Source: Gautieria morchelliformis
Taxonomy: Eukaryota; Basidiomycota; Agaricomycetes; Gomphales; Gomphaceae
Length of the DNA stretch: 64,000 nt
Assembly: GCA_015179125.1 (NCBI GenBank)
Contig: WHVA01000588.1
Coordinates: 1 to 64,000 of the forward strand
Direction: 5' to 3'
The notes beneath the pieces are model-generated. The model did not search any database and was not told the origin of the DNA. It saw only the letters and a program-made list of their open reading frames with translations. Shown here one piece after another: positions 43,635 to 55,579 of this stretch. The position numbers were made by a program, and so were the translations under genes. Within the stretch, counting starts at the first letter, position 1; every line of letters starts with the position of its first letter.

Positions 43635-45459
43635 AGGTCATTCAGATTGACAACAGTGTACATTCTTCTAGGATATATTAGATATATTTTAAAATATCAA
43701 CCCTAACCAAATTCATAGTCCACCATTTTGAGCAACTTGTATATTGTGGATATCCTAAATTTTTTTGAATGTTCTGATATTTTAAAAATATGGTTGTATC
43801 TGCTAAAGCATGGTGTGTATTCAGATAACAGAGCAATTTCAGATAGGATTTGGATGACTATATATTAAAAGTATATATGAAGCTTGTTACATGTATGATG
43901 ATAGAATGTAGAGGCAAGTATGGATCATATGAGTACATGTTAGAATTATATATGAAACATGTTAGATGTACAATCACAGAATATAGAAGCAAGTATGGAC
44001 AATACCTGTACTATATTATTATACAGGGTTGAGAGATCTGATTAGAAGGTATGTTTAAAATAATATGCATGTATAGTACAAAGATATGCAACTATTGATG
44101 TTTAGACAATAGGGTATACACCCTTTTCTGGGGAGCTCCAGACTGTGAGAAAGAACTTTAGGGCTAGGATTAAGCATTCCTTACAATTGCTGGCAACTGT
44201 CAAGATTGGTTTTTAGGCGTTAATATCGTGTATTAGTGAACACAGCGAATGCCCGAATAACTTGTGCAAATAAGTATGCTGTTCGGCGGCGAATAGATGA
44301 ACCAATGAATGTTCACAAGGTAAGAGGGTTGCCCGAACGGGGCTCACCCTATCTACAGTCGTAGCGAAATAGCCCGTGGCACTTGACAATATAACGTGCA
44401 AGGTCTCACGGAAGGGCTGTCTAAGTCTCGACAATCCCTTCACCAACAGCACAGAAAATGGTTCGAAAGCTAAGGTAACGAAGATGAAGTATGAGAACTC
44501 ACCTGTAGCTTAAGACGATGACCACAGCGAGGTCGAATTTGCACAAGATGAACGACGTATGATAATTGAACTGGGGAATATACATGCGAATGTAAACTAC
44601 TTATATTGAATGCTCGTAAGGTATCAGCAAATAGGAAAGAGGCCGTCACAAGTCAGGGTTGGATAGGGGTGCGCAGTCATGATACAACATAGATGGAATA
44701 AACATACAATAGAATGAGAGAAGAGGGAGAACATGAAACGATGGAGAGTGAAGGTGGCGAAGACACCTGTGTACGAAATCATGTCTTGGGGCCCACATAT
44801 ACACTGCCCTGCACGGGTTCTTCATCTACTGGGTTGATCCCACACAACCTACGGGTAGGACGTCCCGCGAACGCACCTTGCTCATATGAACACCAAAAGG
44901 GGGATGGATCGAGAAGCTGATGGAGTTACTGGCGAGCCATCACGCCGGATAGGGATGTCGATCGTGGTTTGATGGTGTGCCTGTTGGCGAATGATGCGAG
45001 CAGTGAATGGTCATTCGGCGAAATGCGAGGAAAGGCGAACAGAGGTGACATAGAGGAGGAGAGGTCGAGGTGGTGGGCAAAGCCGAGCGAACACTGGGGA
45101 GGAGTAGCGAAAGGGGAAATGGGGATACAAGGTGCAGGAAATACACAGGTCATGACAATCCAATTACCAGAACACCATCGGAAGAGGGTCGAGCAGAGGA
45201 GGTGGTAGACAAGCGACGACTGCCAAGTCAGTCCAAAGACATCGATCATGCGTTTGGCGGCGTGGCTATGGTAATTGGCGCGAACAGCGAGAATTGGTTG
45301 CCGAACACAACAATGGCAATCGGAACGAACACGGAAATGGGGTGAGAAATGGCAGGACAGAGCACCTGAGTATGAGAAATAAACGCGTCATGACAGCAAC
45401 TCCCTCAATTGTGATATATTTTATGAAATATAGATTAGCTAAGCTATATAAACATCCAC
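43635..45459. mobile_element. Insertion splitting the copy D LTR
   Basis: 1.8 kb between the two LTR parts, with cttgg at both edges. It consists of about 620 bp of AT-rich sequence plus a nested solo LTR (44198-45395). The AT-rich part contains a direct repeat of about 75 bp (43868-43942 and 43943-44015, gaagcttgttacatgtatg versus gaaacatgttagatgtaca). No recognisable gene. Confidence 0.55.
44198..45395. repeat. Solo LTR (1198 bp), TSD GCAAC
   Basis: TGTCAAGATTGG to GTCATGACA, flanked by GCAAC at 44193-44197 and 45396-45400. Same family as 47261-48281. No internal retrotransposon genes. Confidence 0.88.
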
Positions 45460-45517
45460 CCTTGGTTAAGTTCTGTCTGCCCCTGTGACACAAGGTTCTA
45501 AGATCATCATCTTTACA
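45460..45517 (+). repeat. G1 LTR of copy D, right part
   Basis: ttggttaagttctgtctgcc to tcatctttaca, the last 58 bp of the LTR. Confidence 0.82.
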
Positions 45518-46300
45518 GTTGAAGGAATACATGTAAATTCAAATGCAACCATTCCTCAGATCTGTAAGCCATGTATTGCTGTGAAGCAGCACTGAAACCC
45601 CTTTCCTAAGAGGAGCAATAACTACGCATCCAACCCACTTGATCTTGTTGCCTCAGATGTACATGGTCCTATCCCAGTCCACACACCATCAGGACACCAA
45701 TACTGGATCACTTTCATGGATGACTGCACAAGGTACAGGACTGTTTACCTCCTGAAAACAAAGGATGAGGCGTTTGATGCCTACCAAGCCTACAAAGCGC
45801 TAGCAGAAAATCAATTGAACTTGAGAGTGAAGTGTTTCAGGGACAACAAAGGAGGGGGGTATATTGGTCATAAGTGGGACTAGCACTTCCAGCACTGAGG
45901 TATACTTTATGAACATACTACAAAGGGCACACCATGGCAAAATGGGATCTCAGAACAGACAAATTGGACCCTCATTGAAGGAACAGTCACACTACTACAG
46001 CAAGCCCATCTGCCAGCGTCGATGTGGAGAGATGCCCTATCATTATTGGTTCAAATCGTCAATGCTATTCCAACCTCTGCATTTGTAGACAAAACTCCAT
46101 ATGAGGCCTGGTTTGCCCACAAACCAAACCTTGGAATGCTATGTACTTTTGGCTGCACTGCCTACATCCATGTAGAGTATGAGAGAACTGCATGACAGAT
46201 CTCGCAAATGCATCTATATTGGTTTTGAGGATGGTTATAAAGGCTGGTGCTGCTTGGATGTTATCACAAAACATATCTTCATAACTTAAGACATCATCTT
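45518..46300 (+). pseudogene. C2 pre-integrase and integrase
   Basis: GIHVNSNATIPQICKPC at 45525 holds the end of the zinc-binding pre-integrase domain. SDVHGPIPVHTPSGHQYW contains the first integrase Asp, and TFMDDCTRYRTVYLLKTKDE follows. The second Asp region reads FRDNKGG (about 45840), then the frame is lost. Later pieces resemble the WRDALS and TPYEAW segments in shifted frames (46025-46160). Non-functional. Confidence 0.8.
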
Positions 46301-46810
46301 TGACAAATATGAGTTCCCAGGTCTCACCATGACTCGCAATGCCACTGAATCACCCCTACCATCTGCTTTACTTCCCAGCTGGATCGCACCTCCACTGGAA
46401 GGACAACTGGACCAAGATGCTGAACTCCCAGAAGCCAACCATGACAATTAACCTCACCCAGAACCTGGCCCATCAGCGAATCCTGGACCACCAGCCAAAC
46501 CCGACCTACCAGCTGCTCCAAACCCTCCTGCCAAACCTGACCCACCACCCTGTTCCAGCAGGATGACTTCCCATATCAATTATCGTCACCTCCACAACCC
46601 CTTCCTCTGACCTCAACCACCTCCTGATCATGATGATCCAGGCCCTGAGGGGGGTACAGCAGCCAATGCTTCAATCATTCAGGCCCTGAAATTCATCTAT
46701 GACAAGTCAGACAATAATGACACAAACATGATTTCACCATGCATCATCAGAGTGACACTGAATGCAACAATAAAATATGACTGCATTCCTAAGACATTCA
46801 TCGAAGCAAT
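46301..46810 (+). other. C2 integrase-RT linker, Pro-rich
   Basis: Low-complexity Pro/Leu/Gln-rich linker sequence (about 46380-46620) of the kind found between copia integrase and RT, with no intact frame. Confidence 0.5.
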
Positions 46811-46815
46811 GTGAT

Positions 46816-47260
46816 GCTCTGATGCGCCAATGTGGAAGGACTTGACAGACACAGAAATCCAAGCCCTCCTAGACAATGGGACATGGGAACTGGTGAAACT
46901 ACCTCCTAGAGAGAAAGCCGTTGGCTCTTGGTTGGTCTTCCAGATCAAGCTCCATTCGGACAGCTCTCTAGATAAATACAAGAGCCACCTGGTAGCAAAG
47001 GGATATACACAGTGACCAGGTATTGACTACAGTGAGGTCTTCACTCCTACCATGCAATGGGCAGCCTTGTGCACAATATTCAGCTCAGGGAGCACTTCAG
47101 GGAGCACACATTGAATCCGTAGACATATTGAACGCTTACCTGAATGGAGTACTTGACAATGATGCAAAGATATACATGCAGCAACTGGAGGCTATCATCA
47201 AGGGTAACCAGACCAGGTGTGCAAACTGAAGAGAGGACTGTATGGATTAACACAGAGTGG
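46816..47260 (+). pseudogene. C2 RT, N-terminal part
   Basis: The copia RT opening (WKDLTDTEIQALLDNGTWEL, LPPREKAVGSWLVFQIK, LVAKGYTQ) is followed by a TGA and frame shifts. It continues with GVLDNDAKIYMQQ and, in another frame, LKRGLYGLTQSG, where the solo LTR is inserted. Confidence 0.83.
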
Positions 47261-48281
47261 TGTCAAGATTGGTTTTTAGGCGTTAATATCGTGTATTAGT
47301 GAACACAGCAAATGCCCAAATAGCTTGTGCGAAGAAGTGTGCCGTTCGGCAAATAGGGTGAACCAATAAATGTTCAGAAGGTAAGAGGGCTGCCCGAACG
47401 GAGCTCACCCTATCTACAGTTGTAGCGAAGTAGCCTGTAACACATGACAATGTAACATGCAAGGTGTCACGGAAAGGTTGTTTAAGTAGCAACAATCCTT
47501 TCGCTGGCAAAGGCGCTCCTTTAGAGCCCTTCACTGACAGCACTGAGAATAGTATGTAATGAAGGTGAAGTACCAAAACTCACCAGTGGTGCTTAAGTCC
47601 TCCTCTGGTCAAAGATAGGAATCTACAGGAGAGGGCTCAAGACAATGATCACAGTGAGGTCAAGTTTTGCACAAGATGGACATATGATAATTGAACTGGG
47701 GAATATACATGTGAATGTAAACTACTTATATCGAATGCTCATATGATATCAGTGAATAGGAAAGAGGCCGTCATGAGTCAGGGTTGGATAGGGGTGCGCA
47801 GTCAGGATACAAAATAGGTGAAACACATATACAATAGAAAGAAGGAGGAGTGTGAATGTGAAACGATGGGGAGGAAAGAGGGCGAAGGTACCTATGTACG
47901 AAAACAGGCCTTGGGACCTGCATACATGTTACCCTGCAAGGACTCTTCATCTGCGTGTTTGATCCCACATGATCTACGGGTAGGACGTCCCACAAATGCA
48001 TTCTGGCCATACGAACACCTAAAGGGGTTGCGTCAGGAAGATGATGGGGCCAGTAATGAACCATCACGCCAGGTAGAGGGTGTCAATCGTGTTTGATGGT
48101 GTCCCTGCTGGAGAATGATGTGAGCAGCAAATGGTTGTTCCGTGAATGCGGCAAAGAGCAAATGGAGCAAACATAGAGGAGGCGTGGTTGAAGGGAAGGG
48201 TGAAGAGGGGTGAACATGGAGGAGGAGTGGTGAAAGGGAAAACAGGGATAGCTGGACACAAGAAATAAACGAGTCATGACA
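47261..48281. repeat. Solo LTR (1021 bp), TSD AGTGG
   Basis: TGTCAAGATTGG to GTCATGACA, with AGTGG at 47256-47260 and 48282-48286. Removing it rejoins the C2 RT sequence (QSG, then LWYERLG in the next frame). Confidence 0.9.
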
Positions 48282-48286
48282 AGTGG

Positions 48287-48737
48287 TAAGGTTATGGTAT
48301 GAACGACTTGGGACTGCACTAGAGAGCATGGGATTCAAGCATCTCCAATCGGTGCCAAGTGTCTACATCTGGATGAGCAACACCACCAAGATCGTCATAC
48401 CTGTTTTCATTGATGATTTAACTCTAGGCTCAAAGCAGGAACTGGGACAGGTCAAAAACAAGCTAGGTGAAATATTATTGAAATCTGGGCCGGATGACAT
48501 CATTACTGGGTGTAGAAGTGGAGTACAATCACCACTCACAAAAGACATTGAGGCTCTCACAAAAATAGTATATTCAAGAAATCCTTGATCAGTTCCAGAT
48601 GTCGGATTGTTGACCTGTGTTCATGCCTATGGCCCCAGATCTGAATTTGAGCTCTGCCATGGGACCATCAACACCAGAAGAGGAGGAAATGAAGGATGTG
48701 CCCTACCTAAATGCAGTTGGAGTGCTGAATTACTTAG
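48287..48737 (+). pseudogene. C2 RT, C-terminal part
   Basis: LWYERLGTALESMGFKHL is followed by VYIWMSN and the polymerase-site region PVFIDDLTLGS (the usual Y-V-D-D is F-I-D-D here). After frame changes come PSTPEEEEMKDVPYLNAVG and VLNYL, ending at the AT-rich insertion. Confidence 0.8.
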
Positions 48738-49216
48738 GCAGATGGTTGAAACTTTTTATTACATGTAGCTTCACCCACTTTATTCTCAGATTATAGAAAA
48801 GACGAGGGTGAAAGTATATGCTAATTTTATTGTTGGGATATAAATAATTCTACTTTTGTCCCTCCTGAGCGGCAGCTTCACCAACGAGAACACGTTTTCT
48901 TATTTTTACGTGTCTTCTTATTTTTTCTACCAACTTTTAATATAAACTATGTCATTATAACTATTCATACTAATAAACTTACTTATATCTGTTAGAAGTA
49001 TTTATCCAAGTATCTATTACTTTATATTGTAGTCTAATACTCTCTCATATGTATATATATCTCTGAGATGTTTAAATATATACAAAATCTTCTAATAACA
49101 TCTATTATTATCCTTATAAACACCACTATATATTCCTATATGTTGTCATTGATACTCTTATAATATATATTATATGCTCATATATGCTGTATCACATGAC
49201 CTTTTTGATTATCCTC
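48738..49216. mobile_element. AT-rich insertion (479 bp) in C2 RT
   Basis: CTTAG is at 48733-48737 and again at 49217-49221. Without the insert and one CTTAG the RT reads NYLAIATCPDIAYAVG. The insert has no ORF, no clear terminal inverted repeat, and does not begin TG. Confidence 0.6.
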
Positions 49217-49857
49217 CTTAGCTATCGCAACTTGTCCTGATATTGCTTATGCTGTTGGACCCCTCACACAATTTAACTCAAGTCCAGGCCCAATGCACTG
49301 GATGGCAGTGAGCGCTACCTAAAAGGGTCGATCGACCTGGCACTCACCTATGCACCTGATCTATCAGTCAAATTGTTCGAGACATGGACTGATGCTGACC
49401 AAGGAGGAAGTCCTGACAATGGTTGGTCAACCTCCGGATTACTCACAAAGATCGGGACCGGAGCCATTAGCTGGGCCAGCAAATTGCAGAATATAGTCAC
49501 CTTGTCCACAACCGAGGCCAAACTCATTGCATCGGTCCTGGCAGGAACCAAGACTGTCTGGTTGCAAAGTCTATTAGATGAGCTCAACTCAAGAGTTGAA
49601 GGACCATCTCACCTATTCATTGATAATCCATCTGCCCTCTCTGTTGCCAAAAATCCCAAGCATCATGGACGCATAAAGCACCTGGATATCCAGTACTTCT
49701 GGCTGCAAGAGAAAGTTGCTCATAAAATCATTCAGATCGGCTAGGTACCCACAAATAGTATGCCAGTGGACCTACTGACCAAAGTACTGCCTTGCAAGTT
49801 GGTAGAACAGCATAGGTGCACCTTGGGACTCTTCTGATGTTGACTGCATTAGGGGGG
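49217..49857 (+). pseudogene. C2 RT end and RNase H
   Basis: CPDIAYAVGPLTQF is followed by RNase H at 49373-49744: TDADQGGSPDNGWSTSG (first Asp), STTEAKLIASVLAGTK (the usual Glu is retained), FIDNPSALSVAKNPKHHGR (third Asp), KHLDIQYFWLQ. A TAG at about 49742 precedes the copia tail (PVDLLTKVLPCKLVEQH). About 120 codons are open. Confidence 0.87.
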
Positions 49858-50120
49858 TGTGTTACTCATGTGTTACTTGCGCATCATCATGTGATACAGT
49901 CACCCAATATAGTAGTCTGAGTTTGAAGGAAAGACCTTATCAGTTCTTCCTTCAAACTCAGGTATGTACTGCTATATAAGATATAAGTCACTTAAATGTA
50001 GCACCTTTATGTAAGCAGACACATATGTCATGTGATGTGCCAAATATTTGATTTGGTGAAAATAATAATAATTTTCTCCTTAGTTGAGACAGCACTTTGG
50101 TGAATCAGATTCAATAGACT
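49858..50120 (+). repeat. Probable start of the C2 3' LTR, with hairpin
   Basis: It begins TGTTACTCATG right after the purine run. A 15-bp perfect inverted repeat (ctgagtttgaaggaa at 49917-49931, its complement at 49947-49961) encloses a 15-nt loop. A related word, atcagttcttccttcraactcag, recurs at about 52963. The LTR end is not identified. Confidence 0.55.
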
Positions 50121-50789
50121 CTCATTTTATGGTGCCTTTCCAAACTCGGACATAATTTTTGGAAGTAAAATACAATGGCTGTGGAATGCCATACAATAAT
50201 ATACTCTCTAAGCACTGAAAGCTGTCCAGAAGCACCATCCTCTCCTTCAGCTGCAAATGAAGTGTGCTCCTTAATGGAAAGTATGTACTCATCATGTACT
50301 CATCATCTTAATCCTCTGAATTATCTGCAACTATGACGGCAGCCTTCAGTTTGGACTTGCAGATTTGAGATTGTGGAGTCAAGAAGCCTTATTTTTAGAT
50401 TTTCGTCCCATGTCAATGGCTCAGATTGTTCAAATATACTATTATGAGAAGGGGAAGGGGTAGGAAGGGCCCTGGAGTGGCAGTGCAATGTTTTTACTTC
50501 CATTGCTTTTGTGTTGAGTCCACATCAAGTTTTGGTCCCTGTTGTTCCACATTAGTGTCGTCCCTCCACCAGCTTTCTGTCCTTTTGTAATATGTTTTCG
50601 GCTGTGCCACTATTCTATTTATGTCCCTGTGCAACTCTAATTCTGTCATGCTGCAGATGAGTTACTGTCACGCCGCTATGACATTTCTGTCCCAACTTTT
50701 AGCTGCTGCCCAGCTGCTGCATCAAATCCCATATATGCATGCTCGTTATCATCAAGCCAGGACACAGCAGGCATAGAAAGATTTTCCAC
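50121..50789. other. No recognised feature
   Basis: AT-rich intergenic sequence with short frames only; possibly the rest of the C2 LTR. Confidence 0.3.
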
Positions 50790-51042
50790 CTGTTTTTTAT
50801 GTAAAAAAAAACTATAATAAAACTTTGTGTTTTTATTAGAATTTGTTGAGCAAGAAGATTGTAAAAAAATTCAAAGTTTTTTGCAGGTTTTTTTATGGGT
50901 TTCTTTGTGTTTTCGCAAAGAAGCTTATAAAAACACATAAAAAACCCTGGAAAAAACTTTAAAATTTTTTATAATTTTCTTGCTCAATAAATTCTAACAA
51001 AAACACAAAATTTTGTTTAAGTTTTTTTTACATTAAGAACAG
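50790..51042. repeat. Fold-back element, inverted arms of about 125 bp
   Basis: The arm 50790-50910 (ctgttttttatgtaaa, gagcaagaa, ttttttatgggt) is repeated inverted at 50912-51042 at roughly 85-90% identity with almost no loop. Very AT-rich. It resembles a MITE/fold-back element or a source of hairpin RNA; no target-site duplication was identified. Confidence 0.75.
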
Positions 51043-54000
51043 TAAAAAAATTTGGGATATCTTTATAGTTTTTTGAACAGTTTTTCAGACCAGAAAATTT
51101 TTATATGCCTCCAGTGGGAGGGTTCAGGATAATTGTCAGATCCTAGGTAAGTGACCTGGTTGGCGAGTAAATTAGTTATTTCTCAAAACGTGGATCTCAG
51201 TGTTGCAGTATTCTAATTGTGACCAAACGAAGGTGGGTCGACCTTCAATCCAACCAAAGAATGTTTGTAGGCAAATCTGCTCGTTCTCAGGCCTGAATTA
51301 TCAGCATTCCCTTCCCTGGTCATATGTTTCTCTCTGATGACATCATGGGGGTCCCCGCAGCAAGGTCCGGCCAGGAGGCAACAGGGCCTTATCATAGCTG
51401 GAGGCTGTCAAAGTGTTTCCAAGGTGAGTACCCTCTTGTATCATCCTAATCAAAGACTCCTTTGTCTGTAGCTGTGTCTAATCTGCCATATAGATTTGCT
51501 TTGTCTACCTTGATTGACTGCATATCCTAACAGCGAAAGCACCATTGTCCTTTGCTGAAGTGCACCCTCTGCATGCATGGTTTATAACTCCCTCTCTTCA
51601 ACATCGCATCTTATAGCTATTGATGACCAGTAGCGGATCCACTATTATCTCGCAGATAGGGTTGTTCCTAAGGTATATTTTCCTCTCATAGTGGGAGTTA
51701 CACTAACTCATATGTATGAAGGATCTGAAACACGGAAGCTGTTACGACCATGCAGTTCCAACTTCCACCACTCAGTTCTGCTCACATTCCGACCCTCCAA
51801 TAGTTCCGATATTCCGCCCATTGTTTTATTCCCTTGTTCTTTCGACTCTATTACTTGGACACACCGGACTCGCCTCTCAGCACAGCAAGACCATATGTCT
51901 ATCCGACTTCCGCTCCCTCCGGAATTTGCTTAGTACTACCCTATTACATGTTGCCTCAGCTCTTTGTATAAAAGACCCTCATGTATGCTTGTTATTCTGC
52001 AATCAGATAATCACCTTCAATATGTGATTGCCTTCGCTCTATCTCCTGTTCTTAGCACAGCGAGTTTTGCAAGACCGCTGTTCTCTCCGCCTTCTGCCTT
52101 CCAACTCTGTTTCTGACTCAGGTTCCAATTTCTGTTTAGTTTGATACTTTCCAACTTCCAACTTGCGATCTGAGATACTTAGGATGATATTTCATAGGGG
52201 GTGCAACATATAAGTTGAAGCCGTTGTCCTTTCTAGTTCTGACTTGTGGAAATCTCAATATGTAACAGATGGCTGGGTTATATTCAACGACAGGTGGCTG
52301 TTTGGGGAGACAGAATTGCACTTCCAGGAGACACTATTATGCCTTGCCTGGATTATCACAGTGAGAATCAAAAATAAAACTAAAAAAAACTTCTGGTTGT
52401 TCAAATATATTACTGTTGTCCATGCCACTGTGCACGTGCCACACCAACGGCTAGGAAAGCATCATGACCTCCTGGTACGTACAATGGAGGTATCAACATT
52501 TGGACATTTTTCTGAGTATCTACAGGCTCATAGCTTCTAAACAAGACTTGGTTGATAGAATTTGAGCAAGTGTGAAAGGAGCTACTAATACTCTCGACAG
52601 TCTGTCCATTGCACAGGACAGACGCCCGATGTCGGTGACTGAAATGCGATATGAAATGACATTATTCATTTTATCAGTCCAAATACTGAAATTGCAGGGA
52701 ATCACTCTAGGACATCAAAAAGATAATTTGGAATTTTTCTTGTGTCTCACTTTGAACACCATATATCCCCTCCAGTAATATAGATATTTCCCAAGCCTCT
52801 CCTAGAGGTTGTAGCTATGCATATCCCAAAGAGATTCTAGGAAGCAGTTTGGCAAAAGAATTCTGCCTTCTAGTGTTATTGAGCTCACCGGATGGTCCTG
52901 AGCTTACATAAATGTACCGCATTTAAACGACTTCTATCTTACGCACCGAGCAGACAGTAATCTATCAGTTCTTCCTTCGAACTCAGTGCTGTGCATGACA
53001 GTTGAGACAGTCAGGGGGTGCGACAAGTACTTATTACTAACATTTTGGGCCGCTTTACGGGCCCTGGGGCTGTCCACGCACGAGCTGATGCCTATATAGC
53101 CAACCGCGGACGTCACGAAGGCGAGATGAGATGGTCAGCGCATGCTGGCAAGACTCACGTTGATTAGTTATAATACATGGGATCAAGTGCGACCGGTCAG
53201 ATCGTCTTGGTGCGCACCTATATCGCCGAGATTGCGTGAGAATGAGTGCAGGTTGAGAGCATAATTGTGAGAGCGAGAAGCCAGCATGCGAGTTGGTACC
53301 TAGATAAATTTATTGCAGATGCAGGAGCGGGGAAAATGAATGCAGGGAAAGGTTGGAGGGCCATGGCCAGAGATAAATAGCGGTCATTTCTTCTTGGATT
53401 TGGAGCCAGAGGGTGCATCATTCATCTGATGTGTGCGATAATAAGGAGCAAGATCAATGCTTGATAGAGACTCAGGCTCAAGTGAACATGGGCAAACACA
53501 CCTCAAGGACCTTTTTGGAAGGTTTGGAGATTCTTGCTCTGCAGTGCAATATCAATGTGTGTATTAGAGTAGTAGTAAAGATTTACTTGCCTGTTTCCTA
53601 GGCGGCTCCGGATCGGTACGCTCCTAATGAAGGAACCAAACGATGAGCTAATAACAATGAGAACAAGGACGAACTCACCAGAGCGATCTGAGTGCATTCA
53701 GTCTATACCATGTTCGGGTGGCCAACTGGTGAGTACGCATGAAATATAATGTCAGATACACCTCACCATCGCGTCGTCCTCAACCAGCGCCACTGTCACT
53801 GCCAGATTCCTCACCGCTGTCACTGCCGGATCCGTCGTCGTCGTCCTTTGGTGTCCATGGTCATTTCAGGGGTAGCAGCTGTAACAAGATTATTGATTTG
53901 AGAGGAGGGCAGCTAGTTATGTGTAGCAAAAATCAGTATATGCGTTCAAATAAAATAAGAGTATCACTTTACCAAAGGAATTGGGATGGAGCAGGCTCCT

Positions 54001-54720
54001 TGGGTCAATACCCTGAGTGGAGAGAGAGTGGAAAAGATCTGGGGTGGGTTGCAGACAAGTTCAGCAATGCGGCTATAATGCAACCAAAAACAAAAACACT
54101 TACACATCCATTCTTTAGGAACCTGCTTGGACTTGGACTTTTTGCCCATTTGGTCAGTATGTATGGCAAACAAAATCGAAGGTACAGGTCAGTGGTGGTT
54201 GCGGTGGTGGTGGTATAAGGAAGAGAGCACTGAGCATGTGATAAGCTGAGATTGAACTGACTTTAGTGATTCAGGAGTCCCATTTCCACTCAAAGTAAGC
54301 GCCGCTCTCACACATCTGGGCCACTCTCCACATCTTGCTATGGCTGATAAACAGCCTTGTTGTTGCATCCCCACCTGCCTCAAGGTCCTAGGTCCCAGAC
54401 ACCATAGTGGAATGTGTGGTGGGGCGAGTCCGACATGGAAATGAGTGGGTATAATTGACTGCAGTGGTGACTTCGCTCGGATTGTGTTTGTGGATGCGGA
54501 GGATGACGATGACCAGGGCCGTAGGAACATACTTTAAGGTGTGCATGTCTTGTCTGCGGGAATCCCCTTGCTCTGCTAGGGCTCTCCCACTGGAAAATTG
54601 TGGGATAGCTGCAGGCACCAGGCACATGGGCACGTGCATTAGTGCCCCTTGCCGCGTCGGCACGGCCTACTTTTGCTCATACTTGCATGTCATACGTGTC
54701 TCTCTTCATGCGATTTTCTT
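51043..54720. other. No recognised genes
   Basis: I see no conserved coding region on either strand. Items noted: the C2-LTR-like word at about 52963; TC-rich tracts at 51790-51960; a TGG/GGT-rich run at about 54190-54215. Short frames (for example 53739-54218) show no protein-like conservation. Confidence 0.3.
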
Positions 54721-55020
54721 AAGTGTCCTATTGTCATGGCCTCTCCCCAGCATTCCAATCGTTCAGGTACTGTTCCTGTCCCCCTCCTGCGGCTTTCTTT
54801 CTCTTTTCATGGTGGTGTTGCAAATGTCTCCTTATTTCCAGGTGTGTCTGTGTCTGCAGGTTCTTTTCTTGAGTGTCCTAATGTCGTGCCCACTCCTCAA
54901 CATTCCAATGGTTCAACTACGGATCATATCCCCCTCCTACGGATTTCTTTCTGATTTCAAGGTAGTTTTGCAAAAGTCTCGTTATTTCTGGGTGCGTCTG
55001 CAGGTTCGTCGTTCGACTGT
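54721..55020 (+). repeat. Tandem duplication, period 150 bp
   Basis: 54721-54870 and 54871 to about 55020 both read rrgtgtccta, then cattccaat, then ccccctcctrcgg and tctgcaggttc. The copies have diverged. No gene recognised in 55021-55560. Confidence 0.65.
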
Positions 55021-55579
55021 CCTCTTTCGTCCCTTATTTTTGATCTGTGTCCGTGTCCGTGTCCGTTTCCTACAGCTCTTGTTTGCCCAGCGCTACTACC
55101 ACATTGTCTATTTACAGTTCATTTACCGTTATTCATGATCATTGAAACTGTAGACTTGTCCTCATTTTGGTACTCGGATCTTTACCTGCGCCGTTTTACT
55201 GGCCTATGTAAGCCTCCCCCCAATGGCATGCATGCTGATAATAAGTCTTTGTGCCTTGTAGTTATTTCCCCGCTACTTATAACTTCGTGTCTCTTTTATT
55301 GCTTTCTCTCCTGTCCTTAACTGGGGCTTGCGCGCTACATGACGGGGAGATATTTTTCCTTTCCTCTTTATCTGTCCTCGTTGCTTACGCTGCTTCTTCT
55401 CTGTCTTCTGTCCTCCCACCACTGTCTTGTTTCTGCATCCAAATTCTCCAACCGCTGGTCTTCTACCCTCAAGAATTTGCTTGGATGTTGTGTGAATAGC
55501 TTGTCCTGACGGTCGTAAAGGCGGCAGCGAAGTCAATGGTCAGTTTCCCAACTTCATACTACAAAGATAAGCGTAACTC

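Larger units (their letters stand above)
40349..45517 (+). mobile_element. G1 copy D, strongly decayed and internally deleted
   Basis: It starts in the RNase H-integrase spacer (fused to G2 gag), jumps at about 40565 to the integrase C-terminal half, and continues through the chromodomain and ORF3 into the 3' LTR. The LTR is split by a 1.8-kb insertion. CpG sites of other copies are very often TpG or CpA here. The right flank (45518) is copia C2. Confidence 0.83.
45518..49857 (+). mobile_element. Ty1/copia family C2 (pol portion, decayed)
   Basis: Pre-integrase zinc region, integrase, RT and RNase H in copia order. It is interrupted by a solo LTR (47261-48281) and an AT-rich insertion (48738-49216). 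The left part is cut by G1 copy D; on the right a purine run (attaggggggtg) precedes a likely 3' LTR from 49858. Confidence 0.82.

Noticed and set aside
53739-54218. 159-codon open frame on the plus strand
   Set aside because: Composition-driven (Pro/Ser then Val runs from a GGT/GTG repeat), no recognisable domain and no supporting exon structure.
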